Shown here one piece after another: positions 43,439 through 55,920 of a stretch of DNA of 64,000 nt. The notes beneath the pieces were generated by a model. That model made no database searches. It worked only from the letters and a program-made list of their open reading frames with translations, and was not told the origin of the DNA. Location of the stretch: assembly GCA_025200525.1 (NCBI GenBank), contig CM045763.1:60715530-60779529 (forward strand), written 5' to 3'. Numbering within the stretch: position 1 is the stretch's first letter; each line of letters starts with the position of its first letter. The stretch comes from Camellia lanceoleosa. Lineage: Eukaryota; Streptophyta; Magnoliopsida; Ericales; Theaceae. A program made the position numbers and the translations under genes.

Positions 43439-43880
43439 CTAGTCGATGATGACTGGACGCATCTGGACTCCACACGGGATGTCTATCATAGATGATAGAG
43501 TTGCTAGCGAATCTGCGAACTTGTTGTTCTCTCTTAGTAGATGAGTAAAACTTAGCTTTTCAAACCGAGGAATCAGCAAATCCAAGGTTTGGTGATACAT
43601 CATCATATTTTCCTCTTTAACTTTCCAGTCTCCTTTAGCTTGAGACACAACAAGGTTGAATCCCGAGATGACATCGGTAGTCTTGCCCTAATTCGAGGTC
43701 GCTTCCAAACCAACAATGCACGCCGTGATACGCTTCATTATTTGAGACTTTGAACCGGAGTTTGAAGGCTAGAGGATCTGAGGAATTGTCGGGTGCTATC
43801 AGCAACACTCCTATCCCATACCCATGCTGATTTGACGCTCCGTCAAAGTACATTGTCCAAGTTTCTTCGTCGATATGCAG
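43439..43880 (-). pseudogene. Archaeal-type RNase H of the Ogre-like element
   Basis: The domain starts WTMYFDGASNQHGYGIGVLL (near 43,800-43,860) with the first catalytic Asp, then VSNNEAYHGV (Glu kept) near 43,740. A frameshift near 43,700 sends the frame to a stop at 43,635. The rest (LSFTHLLRENNKFADSLATL, 43,495-43,560) continues in another frame, with the last Asp in FADSLA. Confidence 0.85.
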
Positions 43881-45206
43881 AATTGATTCATCTGGGAATA
43901 GGTACTCAACTGCTTCATCCCCCTCAACCGGGTGGTCGGCAAGGAACTCTGCCACTGCTCTTCCTTTCACTGACTTGCGCGTCACATATGTGAGATCAAA
44001 TTCGGAGAGCAACAGCAACCAACGAGCTAGCCTACCCGTAAGCGCTGGTTTCTCGAAGAGATATTTGATGGGATCTAGTCGCGAAACCAACATTACAGAG
44101 TGAGCTAACAGGTAGTGCCGCAGCTTCCTGGTAGCCCATACCAGAGCTAAGCAAGCCTTTTCCAGCGGTGTATATCGGGTCTCATACTCCAGCATTTTCT
44201 TGCTCAAATAATAGATGGCTCTTTCCACCTTATCTTCTGATTCTTGTGCAAGCATGCAGCCCATTGTGGTCTCGGTCACTGATAGGTACAAAATCAACGG
44301 TTTCCCTGATTCTGGTGGTGATAAAACGGGCGGGTTCTGTAGATATTCTTTAATCTGTTCGAATGCAGCTTGACATCGGCCGTCCCATTGGAACTTCTTT
44401 CCTTTCTTGAGGAGGCCAAAAAGTGGTTCACAAGTCAAGGTTAGTTTTGAAATAAACCATCTTATGAATTGCACTTTACCCAGAAAGCCTCGCACCTCCT
44501 TTTCAGTCCTCGGTGGTGGCATTTCTAAGATGGCCTTGATTTTGGAAGGGTCGACCTCGATGCCTTTGCGTGTCGAAACCCAGCATTTTTCATTGTAACA
44601 CCAAATGTACATTTCGAGGTTTAGCATAGCGAATTCCCTGATCCTTTGAAAAAACTTATGCAAGGCGGTGTAGTGGCCCTCTCTTTCCTTGGATTTGACA
44701 ATCATGTCGTCCACGTACACCTCAACCTCTTTGTGGATCATATCATGTAGTATGGTGGTCGCGGCCCGTTGATAAGTAGCCCCAACATTCTTCAACCCAA
44801 ACGGCATTACCCGGTAGCAGTATGTTCCCCACGGGGTGGTGAATGCAGTCTTTTCTCTATCTTCTGGCGCCATTACTATCTGGTTGTACCCTGAGAAGCC
44901 ATCCATGAATGAGAGCAATGCATGCCCTGCTGTGAAGTCCACTAACTCATCGATGTGTGGTAGGGGAAAGTCGTCCTTCGGACTAGCTCTGTTCAAATCC
45001 CTAAAGTCTACACACACCCGAATCCTGCCATCTTTCTTTGGCACCGAAACAATGTTGGCCAACCAAGTCGGATATTCAGATACCAGCAGGAAGCCTGCGT
45101 CAATTTGCTTGGTGACCTCTTCTTTAATCTTAAGAGCCCAATCCGGGCGGATCCTTCTGAGCTTCTGCTTGACAGGTCGGACCTCGGGGTCAAGGGGAAT
45201 CCGATG
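43635..45206 (-). pseudogene. Reverse transcriptase and RNase H of the Ogre-like element
   Basis: RT blocks are RVCVDFRDLNRASPKDDFPL near 44,955-45,015, MPFGLKNVGATYQRA near 44,770-44,810, and catalytic YVDDMIVKSKE near 44,690-44,720. A TAG stop interrupts PEIV/HRIPLD at about 45,209. Between about 44,570 and 44,640 the open frame gives NLEMYIWCYNEKCWV; one frame over, the expected SKCTFGVT-type RT sequence appears. Two nearby indels therefore cancel and leave the frame open but wrong. RNase H follows (LYLSVTETTMGCMLAQ, YYLSKKMLEYETRYTPLEK). Confidence 0.9.
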
Positions 45207-47013
45207 CTATACAATCTCAGGATCGATTCCAGGCATGTCTTCGTAGGACCACGCGAAAACATCTTTGAATTCTTTTAATAAAGCGACTAAGCGCTCGCGT
45301 TCCTCCGAAGACAACGTGGACCCGATCTGGACCAACCGCGGGTCTTCCTCAGTACCAATGTTCACGGAAATGATTTCATCCATTAATGGCTTAACAAATC
45401 TCTCTTGCTCTTGCTCAATTAGACGTTGTAAAACCGGAGGAACTTCGTCCTCGTCGTTTTGATCAAAATTTTGAAAGTCTGAATTAATGCAATAAATTAG
45501 GGGTACTAAAAAGTACTCAGAAACCACAGACAGTTCGTTCTCATTAGGCACATCCAAATCGTCCAATTCATCGGTTACAACAGACTCAAATGAAAAGGAA
45601 AAAAACTGACACAGGCGGGCTGTGGCATCGGGTTGACACCCCAGTGCAGACTTCGGACTCGATCGTTGGAATCGATTCGACTCACTCACGGGACTCGGTG
45701 GAATCATTAGGCTCACTACGACCGGTCTTCTTTGGACAAAAATCCCTCCTCGTACTGCCAAGTGAGAGGGTGCGATTGATGCATCCAAGATAGCTGCTGG
45801 TCGGCTCGCGGCCGTTTCATCTCCAATCATGGAAACCATGAAGTTATTCCCCAAGCAATCTTGGTCGATCGGAGGATCAGAGAGGAGACATGCCAGTGCT
45901 ACCCCCATTTCCAATTCCGTGCCCTCAGAATCCTCTGCCTTATTCTGCTCAGCCTTAGTTGTTGGGTCTGTCTGCTCTGTGGCAACATCATCCCCGGGTA
46001 ATTGCAGGTCGAAGAAGATTTCGAAACCTGGTACGCGCTTCCTCTCCGCGTTGAACCATGGCTCTGGGAAGCCGCAAAATGGAAAGTCTTCCCCCTCCCG
46101 GACAAAGCGTCCGTTCAGGGTACCCTGGATGGGCCTGTGCATTAGATCAAAAGGCTTCCCAGCCTGCTTCGCTCTGGCTCTGCTGGCCATTTCCTTCCCT
46201 TTCCTTGCCCAATCTTCTTTGGTGGGCAGATAACCCAGTCCAAAGGTATGTGGATTGTGTGGCACTTCGGCCAACGCTGCGACTCCTTTCCTGCCGCTTC
46301 TTCCCAATCCCATCCCAGGGATATGTTGTAGCTTGTTCATGAGGTAGACGGATTGAGCACTAACGTACACACCCTCATTCACAGCCATAATGTTTTGCAC
46401 CACCCGGGCCTCAGCCAAAGTAAATCCTGATATGAACATGTCTTCCATGCCGTGTTCGATCTCCAGGACTGGCGTAGATACCTCCGGAGGAGGATGGATT
46501 GATGAATTCCCAAAAACAATGGCTACTCCCTTTCCATAGGGGTATTTCACCATTTGATGTAGAGTAGATGAGACAGCCTTCACCTGATGCAACCAGGGTC
46601 GCCCCAAAAGCATGTTAAAAGATGCAGGGACCTCCAAGACATGAAAATCTACCTCGTGTTGTCCGGGCCCAATCTTGGTTTGGATTTTTACTGTCCCCAG
46701 GACATCCCTACTTGTATTGTCGTAGGCTCTGATCACTTGAGTAGTCGGTGTGAAGTCATGAGCTTTAACCCAATTACATCGCCCGTTCTGGCGGAGACAT
46801 TAATAGCGGACGGTATCAACAAGTACTACCGGAATCCATTTGTCCTGCATTCTCTGAGAGATGTAGAGGTGCAGTATGATCCACGCCTCAGCGACAGTTC
46901 CTTATCCGAAAAGGTCAATCTTGAACCTCCTCCCGGAAAGACTAGCCCAACTAGTTGTTACGGCGTAGTTTCGATAGAGAGTTTGGCTTTGTCCATAGCG
47001 AGAGGGCGACTGT
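45207..47013 (-). pseudogene. Protease and G-patch linker of the Ogre-like element
   Basis: The protease active-site region lies at 46,799-46,825, where VD...SAINV is split by a frameshift, so the catalytic segment is not in one frame. Downstream FNMLLGRPWLHQVKAVSSTL (near 46,570-46,640) is the conserved end of the protease. Then HIPGMGLGRSGRKG near 46,275-46,325 looks like a G-patch (G-x-GLG pattern), an RNA-binding motif also found after some retroviral proteases. A long acidic, low-complexity linker leads to PGIDPEIV and a stop at 45,207. Confidence 0.85.
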
Positions 47014-47794
47014 CTATGCACCCTTGAAGCCATAGCGGTCCCAGATGGAGATGTGCGCTTGTATTTTCTTTAACTTGTTCAATCTGACCTCTTCCTCAAC
47101 TTGCTTCTCTCTGCTTCTCCGCTTCTTTATCTTTCCTGATGCCTCGGGTTGATCAAGGTGTGGGGGCTTGAAATACCGCCCACTTCTAGTCATATGGTCC
47201 ACCTCTTGAGGTACCAGTCTTTGCTGGTTGGCCACCCGCCAATCTTAAATGCGTGTGGGCGAGATACAAGTCATCTTCCCACCACATTCCATTAGCATCT
47301 AGCGAGCACTTTGGTTGCTTGTTTGCGCTCTCAGCATTTTCCTCCCACATGCTCACAGCATGTTCAGTTTTCGTGCTTACAGCACTTTCAACTTCCTCAT
47401 GGTTCTTTGCTTTTCGGATCCTCTCAGAATCCCATTTCTTTTCTTGTTCCTCCAACGTTAATTGTTCGGTTTTCAAAGTGTCTTGCTCCTGAACGAAATT
47501 CTTCGTACCGGCGCTCTCCGGCAATTCAATCTGACCCTCGGCCCTTCCGGCCACAAATGGTACAATATCTGGCTGATCATCCAACCACCCGACGACTTCT
47601 GCTGACTCCTCGTATTCGAACCAGTTGATTGATGTATCCCCTGATTCTTGGTCGTTGAGAAACTGGAGGTTGGCGAAGTCCTCTTCCATCGTTGTCAGAT
47701 CATCCCCCACTGATTCAAGTTTATCCCCCCGGATCATACACAATTCAGCATCTTCCGGCGGCCCCACACTCAGCTTAGACTGGCTCATTGACAA
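47014..47794 (-). pseudogene. Gag-protease linker region
   Basis: Two overlapping frames, 47,794-47,186 and 47,235-47,014, read MSQSKLSVGPPEDAELCMIR and then, after a frame change, VDHMTRSGRYFKPPHL. The second segment leads into KKIQAHISIWD, a block that precedes the protease in Ogre-like elements. An acidic and Gln/Glu-rich middle (LTLEEQEKKWDSERIRKAK) predicts helix. The frame change near 47,200 and another near 47,030 break the polyprotein. Confidence 0.75.
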
Positions 47795-47826
47795 GATATA
47801 TCCACTCGGATCATAAGCTCTGCCAG

Positions 47827-49768
47827 CTAAATTCTCGGTGCTCCACCCTGACTTAGCAGGTTTGCTCTCCTCGGAAGCTTTGCCGTTCCATTTTCGGTGG
47901 TCACCACCTTTGGCTCAGGTTGGGTTGTGGAGGTGTCCATCATGCACAAGTCAGTGCTATCAGGAAGGATCACCTCCGGCTTGGGTAAGTGGGAGGGAGT
48001 AATGTAGATACTAGGGTCGTAAGACACGTCCCCAGTTTGGATGAGATTGATTCTTTTGGGTGGATCTTGGTTATGTGCTGGGAGTGGGTTGGTTGTAACA
48101 TTGGGTCGCTCGGGAGGTAGAATGATGTTTTTGTCAATGAGATCTTGAATCTCATGGCGCAACCTGTAACATTGGTCGGTATCATGACCATGCTGCTGAT
48201 GGTATTTGCAATATTTGGCTGGGTTGTGGGAAGGGGGGAGTGGATTTGGAGGGGGCCTCGGTTCCAAGGGTTTCAGATGCCCCTTTCTGACTAGAACCCC
48301 GAGGACTTTGGACAAAGGCATATGTAGTGGGGAGAAGATTCGTTGACCCCTGGGTTGGTATCTTGAAGCTTGGCTACTGCTCCCAGATGCATCAGAAAAA
48401 GGTGTGGCCGCGGCGGGCCTTGGTTGGGGAGGGGGATTGGTGGTGACCATTCCGACCTCTGAAGTTCTTGCATTGGTAGAGCCACTCGGGCCCGCATTGT
48501 TATTACGATTGAATGTTCTTCGGGGCTGCTCCCGATCCTGGTCAATCAACCCTTGCTTCATAGCATCCTCAATTTGCACCCCCATATCATGTAAATCTGC
48601 GAAGGCGGGGAAGGGAACTACAATCATCTTCTGCATAAGCCTTGGTTGGAGATTGCGCACAATCATCCGGATTTGATCTTTATCAGTTGGCCTTAAGGTC
48701 ATCATCGATGCCTTTGCTCTCCACCGAGTGACAAAATCAGAGAAGGTCTCTTTCTGTTCTTGCCTTGTTGTCTCGAGATCACGTGTTGTAATCTCGATCT
48801 GAGTATTATATGAATATTGTGCAACGAAGGCTTCAGCCATCTCATCCCAATTCCTCTTGACATCATTATCCAACTTTGCATACCAGTTGGCGGCCACTCC
48901 TGACAGGGTTCGGCCAAACAGTGAGAGTTTCTGTAGTCTGGTTAGGCCCATTGGCCGCAAGATGTCTGAAAACAGCCGTAGATGAACCATGGGGTCCCCG
49001 GATCCATCAAAGCGATCAATCTGGGGCATCTTAAATCTGTCCGGCAATGTTACGGCCACATCAGTGTAGCCGTCTTCAATATCTGGGATGGCCTTCACCC
49101 CCTGTGATTTCTTGAAGAGCTTTTCCAACTTGCTCAATTTCAGAGCTGTCTGGTCTACCTCGAACTTGAATGGAGAGTCCGGGTGATTGGGTGTAGTATT
49201 TTTGGACGATTATGCAAAAGCGGAACAACCAGATTGGAAGACCCGTGTCCTCTTGGGTGTTTTGGAAGTTTGGCAGAGCGTTCTGTGGATTTGGGAGGGT
49301 ATTCTGGGTGTTCTGGGTATTCTGGGGATTTGGAGGAGCATTCTGGCCAGTAGATATCTGCTCAGGTAATGGGGCCCCGGGTGGAGGAGGAACCTGATGT
49401 GCCCCTAGTGGAGGAGGGACCTGGTGTGAAGCAGATGCGGCGTTCTGCTGTTGTAATCTGGTGATCAGCTCAGATTGCTGGGCCATGACAGCGGCCTGCT
49501 GTTTAGAAAATTCCGCCTGGCGGATAGCATCATCTTGCATTTGTTTCATGCTCTCATTCATCTGGCGCATCATCGCCTCCATTGTTGGATTCTGTTGTTC
49601 CATCTGAATAACCGGCAAGTGTATCTCTATAGCAGAAACAGGAATCTCAACCCGGTATGCGACACTAGAGTAGGCTATCATTGGGTGATCCGTGCTCTGA
49701 CACACTGTGCCTTCTCGGCCTTCTTCTGGTGACTGGGGGTAAAGAGTGGAACACTGGATGTCCGTCAA
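47827..49768 (-). pseudogene. Gag of the Ogre-like element
   Basis: The N-terminal frame (49,768-49,076) has the QMEQQNPTMEAMMRQMNES helix, a Gln-rich coil, and Pro/Asn-rich repeats (NPQNTQNTQNTLPNPQNALP). A one-base shift near 49,205 moves the frame to 49,137-47,827. That frame has the gag core (KMPQIDRFDGSGDPMVHL near 49,010, ANWYAKLDNDVKRNWDEMAE near 48,870), then a zinc-finger-like CKYHQQHGHDTDQC near 48,170-48,215 (C-x2-H-x4-H-x4-C). It ends in TAA at 47,827. Apart from the shift it is almost intact. Confidence 0.9.
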
Positions 49769-50302
49769 CTAGATCCTCGGATCGATTGAGTCGGCGACCT
49801 CGTGTCCAAATTGCTTGGGGAGTATCGACTGGCTCAGAAGCAATCGTGCTACAAACTGCCCTAGCAAAAAGATAATAAAGCAAAAAGGAAATAAATGACC
49901 AGAAAAACAGGCAGCATAACAGCTTAAATTAAATACACACAACACACAGTCGGGCATACAACATGCAGTTGATAAGCTGGAAATACACTGTCCTCAACCA
50001 CTGGTCACTATTCCTGTATTACTGTTCCCCAAAACTAAATCGGATATCCGCAGACAACTGATTCTCAGATAACTGACTGATGCCCGCAGGCCTGATATCC
50101 AAACTCATAAACTGATGCCCGCAGGCCTAATGCTCAAACTCATAAACTGATACATGCATTCCCTGTAGAGACGCACTCTAACAAGCACATAACAGATAAG
50201 TGAGAGCCAAAACACCCCTATGTTGGGGTAGGGTTTCCCTGTTCTATTTTGTCAGGAACTAGGGTTTCACTACGCACGCAGCGGTTTCAAACAACCTATA
50301 AT
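49549..50302 (-). repeat. Terminal direct repeat, copy B (gag start and 5' UTR)
   Basis: This is the partner of 28,621-29,404. On its lower side it runs on into the full gag. On its upper side it stops abruptly at 50,302 against the integrase of the host Tat-like element. Confidence 0.92.
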
Positions 50303-50388
50303 GGGGAGGCCAAATTCTAAGGGAATTACTGCCTTCATTCCATAGGCTAAAGCAAAAAGTGTTTCGCAAGTCGACCGCGTAGGTGTAG
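50303..50388 (-). pseudogene. Integrase fragment of host Tat-like element (distal)
   Basis: The reading frame gives PTRSTCETLFALAYGMKAVI and PLEFGLPI, the conserved C-terminal part of the integrase core. The preceding residues LPHVLWAYRTT lie at 59,106-59,150, on the other side of the LTR insertion. The fragment ends at 50,303 against the Ogre-like element. Confidence 0.88.
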
Positions 50389-53047
50389 TGTCACGCCCCA
50401 AATCCGCCCCTAAAAATTTGGGCATGACCCATTCGAAATTGGACACCAAACCTGATAAATATTACCTATGGGGCCTGAACGGAAGCATTTAATATCATAA
50501 TAGTATAAAATAATATCCATTGAGCTACCACTACTATGCCAGGATCACAGACAGGACATAATGCAGATAAATATACATTGACGTGTGTTTGGAGATAGCT
50601 AAATACATATACATATACATCGAGCTTAATAAACACTTAGGGTACAAATTAAAACTTAACAAAACTCCAAAACTTAAACGGTCAACATCTAACAGCTTAG
50701 ACACTCAAGGCTTGGCAACTAGTAACGGAAGCCACAGGTTAAGGTTGACCTCCAGGATGAGTGCCTACAGAAACAGACATAAAATAAAGTGAGTCAAGCT
50801 CAGTGAATAATTGTACGTAAGTCATGTAATATTCAACTCAAACAATAAAGTATATAACTGCATAAGTATATGTTTAATTACTCTGTAAATATAACTCAAC
50901 AATCATGAGTCCAGTTTCTTTAACAAAGCAGTTTAGTATGTACAGAGGATCCAAAATGTTCATATGCTCAAATAACAGAATAGCCATCAGTCCCAAAAGA
51001 TACAAAATAGCCTTTCGGCCCAGTCATAACAGAATGGCTTATCGGCCGAAGATAGCGAATGCATAAAGTGTAAAGAATGCGAAATAGCGAAGTAATAAGT
51101 TTTAAAACCAACAATACATATCATGCTACATCATAAGCGGAGCGGATCGAAAGACAAATATATAAGCAGAATACATAAGCAGTAGATTAATCCCAAAGTC
51201 ATCTGAATATCGTCAAACCATAGGATACACAAATCATCTCAATTTCATACGGATACTTGGTTTAAGGGCGAACATAGGTCCATTTAAAGTCATACCGATG
51301 TTTGCAGGTCTTTCAACGTTCTCACGACTTTTAATCATCACAATTGGTTGTGTAACATGTTCATGTAATACTTACAATAAACAAAAGCGTTAGTGATAAT
51401 AATTGTCAATGATAAATAAAATATATAAATCTTCGTACTATTACTCACGGTGCATTGGATGCTTGGCCCTTTGTAGTTGACCCTACACAATTGAATACAC
51501 ATAAAAATCGGGTCACATATAGTTTCTTCCGTTTTTAACTTGTTATTCTCTTTATACTAAAATACATATCAAGTTGCAATTCATATCATTAACTCAACAC
51601 ACTTCTTCTTTCATATCTCAATTCATTCATATCTCAATACAAGCCAATATAAAATTTGTACCATTTGGCAATTCAACTTATCACCCTAAATATAATTCAA
51701 CATCCTTCAAAGTGAAGTCTTAAATCCCATTTCATCATTTCATCCTAAGACTCTTATCATCCTTAACATTAATGATCTTGTTCCTTAATTTTCATCTCAC
51801 ATAATAGCATGATTCACCATGTCCCTAATTGAAGTTCATTAGTAAATTTTAAACATAATTTCCAAGTCTCACCAAATTCCAATTAAACTTGTATATATCT
51901 AATTCAATACCCTAATTTCATTATTCTACTTTCGATTTGGACCAACTCTTTGGTTATCAACCTTAATCGATCTAGGGTTCCAAGAAAATAGTGAAAATTC
52001 AAGAAATAATTAACTTATAACCCAACACTTTATATTCTAATTTTTTTCCATTGATTAAACATCTAGGATCCATAATTCATCATTTAAGCCCATCAATTGG
52101 CCCTCCATGCCTCAAATCCGAAATTCCCAAATCTTATAAGTTACTCAATATGCTTCAAAAATGCAAATTTATACATTAATACAATGGAACTACCACCACT
52201 CTAGCTCTTAATGTAAATCTTGAAGGAGATTAGAACCCTTACCTCAAGAATCAAGAAGGGAGCAAGCTTGAGCCGAACCGTCCGCAAATGCAAGTTCCAA
52301 TCGGCTAAAAACGTTGCTCTTCTCTTATTCTGCATCCTTGATGCCAAAATCATGGTAGATTGTTGCTCAAACTAGAGGAGATCAAGGTCTTGGGCTAGGG
52401 TTTGAAGGGTTTCAGACCTAGGAGAAGAGGAAATAAGAAAGGGAAAGAAGATGTGGAAAAATATCTCAAAATCTCGTTTTTAGAGCTGCTGTCCCGTAAT
52501 TCCCGCTCGGCGTCCATATTCCCGCTCGAGCGGACTGTTCAACCTGATTCCCAAAACTTCAAATAGGTGTAACTCTCCCATCCGGACTCCGTTTTAGGTC
52601 GTTCTTGTGTTCAAATTGAAGCCCGGAAATAAGCTTTCCAATGGTTCTAACCTCACATCCAAATTCAAAGTGAGGAAAAGAAAAGGAAAATGAATGACGG
52701 TTGGTGCATAAGCGAATTATTCCAATTAAAGTTTTAGTCCCATCTTACATTACCATCATCCTATCATCTCGATTAATATCCCAAAATAGGGTAAGAACAT
52801 TTCAAATACACTAAGAAGAACATCAAAAATGAATCCACATGCTTGAACCAAACTTACCCAGGCGACCGCTCGGCGCCCAACCTTGCGCTCGGCCTTGAGA
52901 CCAACAAAGTCGTCCGCTCGGCGTAAACTCCCGCTCGAGCGGAGAATCACAACTCCCAGAATCTTAGGCCGTCTGAAAAATTGCTGGAAACCCCAAAGTC
53001 CGCTCGGCCACTCCTCCTCGGCGGAGGAAAGAATTTTGGTCGTTACA
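50389..53047 (-). repeat. 3' LTR of the LARD-like element
   Basis: This 2,659-bp LTR is near-identical to 56,434-59,105. It contains partly collapsed CGCTCGAGCG-type palindromes near 52,505-52,535 and 52,860-53,020. No gene lies in it; short frames only. Confidence 0.93.
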
Positions 53048-55605
53048 TCCTTCCTCCTTACAAAAATTTAGGTCCTCGAAATTTGAGAAAACAAATAGAA
53101 AATAGGTCAAACATATCTGTAAACACACCTGTAATGTTCCAAAACTAGATCCACACTTGGGATAGAAAGGATCACAAATACTTCCGATCAACATATACGC
53201 ATCAAAATTTCAACGGGCAAAGAACAACACTAACCAGTTATAATCCCAAGGCCCATAACAACTTCTCAATTTCAAAGACAATTCATATTGTACTTCAATT
53301 AACGGCATCACCAACTCTTTATTTCATTGACACTAAAAACATAGAATAGTGAGGACCATCATACAATTACTTCTTAAAGACACTCACATAGAGGCTCCCA
53401 CTCAACTTCAAGAGAGGTCAATCAAAAGCTCAACATTCCTTAAACTTTAAAATCTATACACCCTTTTTCACTTCCTCATTTACTTCTTTTCTTTTCAATC
53501 CTTATTTCTTTCTAGGCGTAAGAAGACTTGGATATATATATATATAGATGGTCATACATAAAACATATGGGATACAATCCAATAAACTTAAGCATTCCAA
53601 AATGGAAATCTCGTAAACATACTTAAGATTACATAAGAATTATCTTTGGTCACAAATACATAATCAATTTAGATAATTAAACCTTTAAAGTTTCAAATTT
53701 CTTATTCAATTATGCAAAATGAGTTCCCATAGCATGCGTTAAGTTCCTCGTAATGAAAGTACCCTCCACAAAGTCTCTAACTAAGTCACCAAATTGTAAT
53801 TGTTCCTTACACAATTTTAATTAGAGAGTATATGTTGAACTTATCTTCTAATGCGGTTTACTCGTGGTCACGACCATGACGTAGTTCCCAAGTAGCTTAA
53901 TTACATGGTTAGACTTAAATCCGATTAGGCAACATTGAATCAGATCTTAGACCCTACCAAATAAGGTTCTGCCTGCCTGAGAGGTACCATATCTTCCATT
54001 TACGAAAACATATCAAAATCACATCATTATGTAGATTTAACCCACCTTCTCTACTTTTTAACAAGATCTGAACGGTAGAAAGAAAAAAAATCCCCATTAT
54101 AGACACCTGATCACGTCATCATATGTGGGAATCTAAATAACAAAGACAATTATCAAAACAAGGCCAGAAATTGAATTCAAAATCATACTTGACTAATCAT
54201 TCATAATCGTAAGGTAACACCCCTTTTCTTCTATCATTCAAACAATTCTTCTCTTTTTCTTCTTTGGAAAACACGAGGTCAATCACATGGTTTCGTATTC
54301 ACCACTTGTAATTATCGAGAATTAAATAGCGGTCATCTGAGAATTTAGAGACCCGACCATCGCTCAATCGATTAACATAAATAGCGTTTCCGATTATTCC
54401 TCGTTAAGTAAATTCTACCAAGTTCATTCATAGGATCATAAATCAGTAACCATAAGAATCAAATCCTTCCAGATTCTGTAATGTCAAAACATATACAATA
54501 GTATAACAAAGGAGTAATTTGATTTCACAACATCAAAATTCATAATTCTTAATAAAAGCGTAATTAGTGGTAGAATAACTCAATGCGTAGTCAATCAATT
54601 ATAATTATGTAGTGAATATTGTCCAAAGTTGTCTAAACATGTAAGAGAAAGTAAATGGCCAATATGTATTGCTAACCCATTATCAAAACGAAATATTTTC
54701 ATGTCCTTTTGTTTTCACCAGAATCCACGATCGTGCAAAACAGTTCACATCATAACTTCAATATAGGTGATAGAGAACAATGTCACAACCTCTAACATTT
54801 GCATAGTCACATAAAATAGTTCACAGGAATGATTTTCTCAATCCTAAGTCACTTAATATACAAAGACGAAATTTGAATTCTTGCAATAGCTTAGCTACTT
54901 CTTGATCATTTAGGTTGACTTGAAGTAGTCAATAGTACCCTTTTCTTTCATTTATTATTATTATATTTTTTTTTATCACCCTCATATATCACAAATCACA
55001 GTTTCACAACGGATCTTAATTACACGTAACCTGAACTCATTCGACACTATCAATCCACATCATGTTATGACATAGCATAAACTGAACAGATAAATAGAAG
55101 CATATTTGTACAGACTCTTAGTTATACTTGAATCAGAAACAAAAAACAGAACTTATACTTGATCATAATCCACCCGTACAAGACCGTCGGTCGCAAGAGA
55201 TATCTTGTAACATACTTATACCACGGTATTTTTACCCCCGGGCAAGGGTTCTTAATATTTTGACATACATGGATCATCACTCTTTAATTAAATAGCGTAG
55301 CGTGTCGAGAAAATGAAAGCGATGCTTGTCATATCATGTCATTATCGTGCACTTAAGAGAATAGAATAAGTCATTTCTTACATGGGTCCAACTATTATCC
55401 AAAACACAACTTATCAAAATACATACCGCAATACCTTTTTAAATCATAGGTCCAAACAATAGCATGATAAGAAAGGCATCACTATATCATAACTAAATCT
55501 TTCATGCTTAGTGTTGAAGCAATTTATGACAATGAAGCAGTTAGGATACATGCTCATAATCATATTCATATTTACATTTCATCGGATCATATATGGCTAA
55601 CTATC

Positions 55606-55830
55606 GGATCGGTAGGTCAGAAGACCACAGGTAGGTCCAATGACCACAATGGTAGGTCAGAAGACCACAAAGTGGGTCTAATGACCACAATAGGTAGGTC
55701 AGAAGACCACAACGGTGGGTCAGAAGACCCTGACAGGTGGAGTCTAATGACCCTGACAGTGGGTCAGAAGACCTGTGGTGGAGTCTAATGACCTGTGGTG
55801 GGTCAAGCCCACAACAGGTAGGTCTAATCA
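55606..55830. repeat. Minisatellite of GGTCAGAAGACC units
   Basis: About six to seven units of 32-36 bp alternate GG(T/A)GGTCAGAAGACC(A/C) with GGTC(T/C)AATGACC(A/C), joined by CACAA or CTGAC. Each half-unit is a near-palindrome (GGTC...GACC). Confidence 0.88.
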
Positions 55831-55849
55831 CCACAAAGTTGATACCAAC

Positions 55850-55920
55850 ATCCACGGTATTGTTACCCCGGGGCGAGGGCCATAGGCCCCGGTATTGTTA
55901 CCCCCGGGCGAGGGCCATAG
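55850..55920. repeat. Duplicated CGGTATTGTTACCCC unit
   Basis: Two copies of a 33-35 bp unit CGGTATTGTTACCCC(C)GGG plus CGAGGGCCATAG lie head to tail. A third, diverged copy is at 55,224-55,248 (CGGTATTTTTACCCCCGGGC). The CCCCGGGG core is palindromic. Confidence 0.85.

Larger units (their letters stand above)
28621..50302 (-). mobile_element. Circularly permuted Ogre-like Gypsy element
   Basis: Read on the minus strand: 5' UTR (from 50,302), gag, linker, protease with G-patch, RT, two RNase H domains, integrase, two oppositely oriented genes, one long LTR, primer-binding site, 5' UTR and gag N-terminus (to 28,621). The first and last about 0.77 kb are the same sequence. Only one LTR is present, and it is internal. 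The very long LTR, the GCGACTCTGCTGGGGA primer site and the gag/linker style resemble Ogre and other Tat-group giants. No target-site duplication is seen at either end. Confidence 0.85.
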
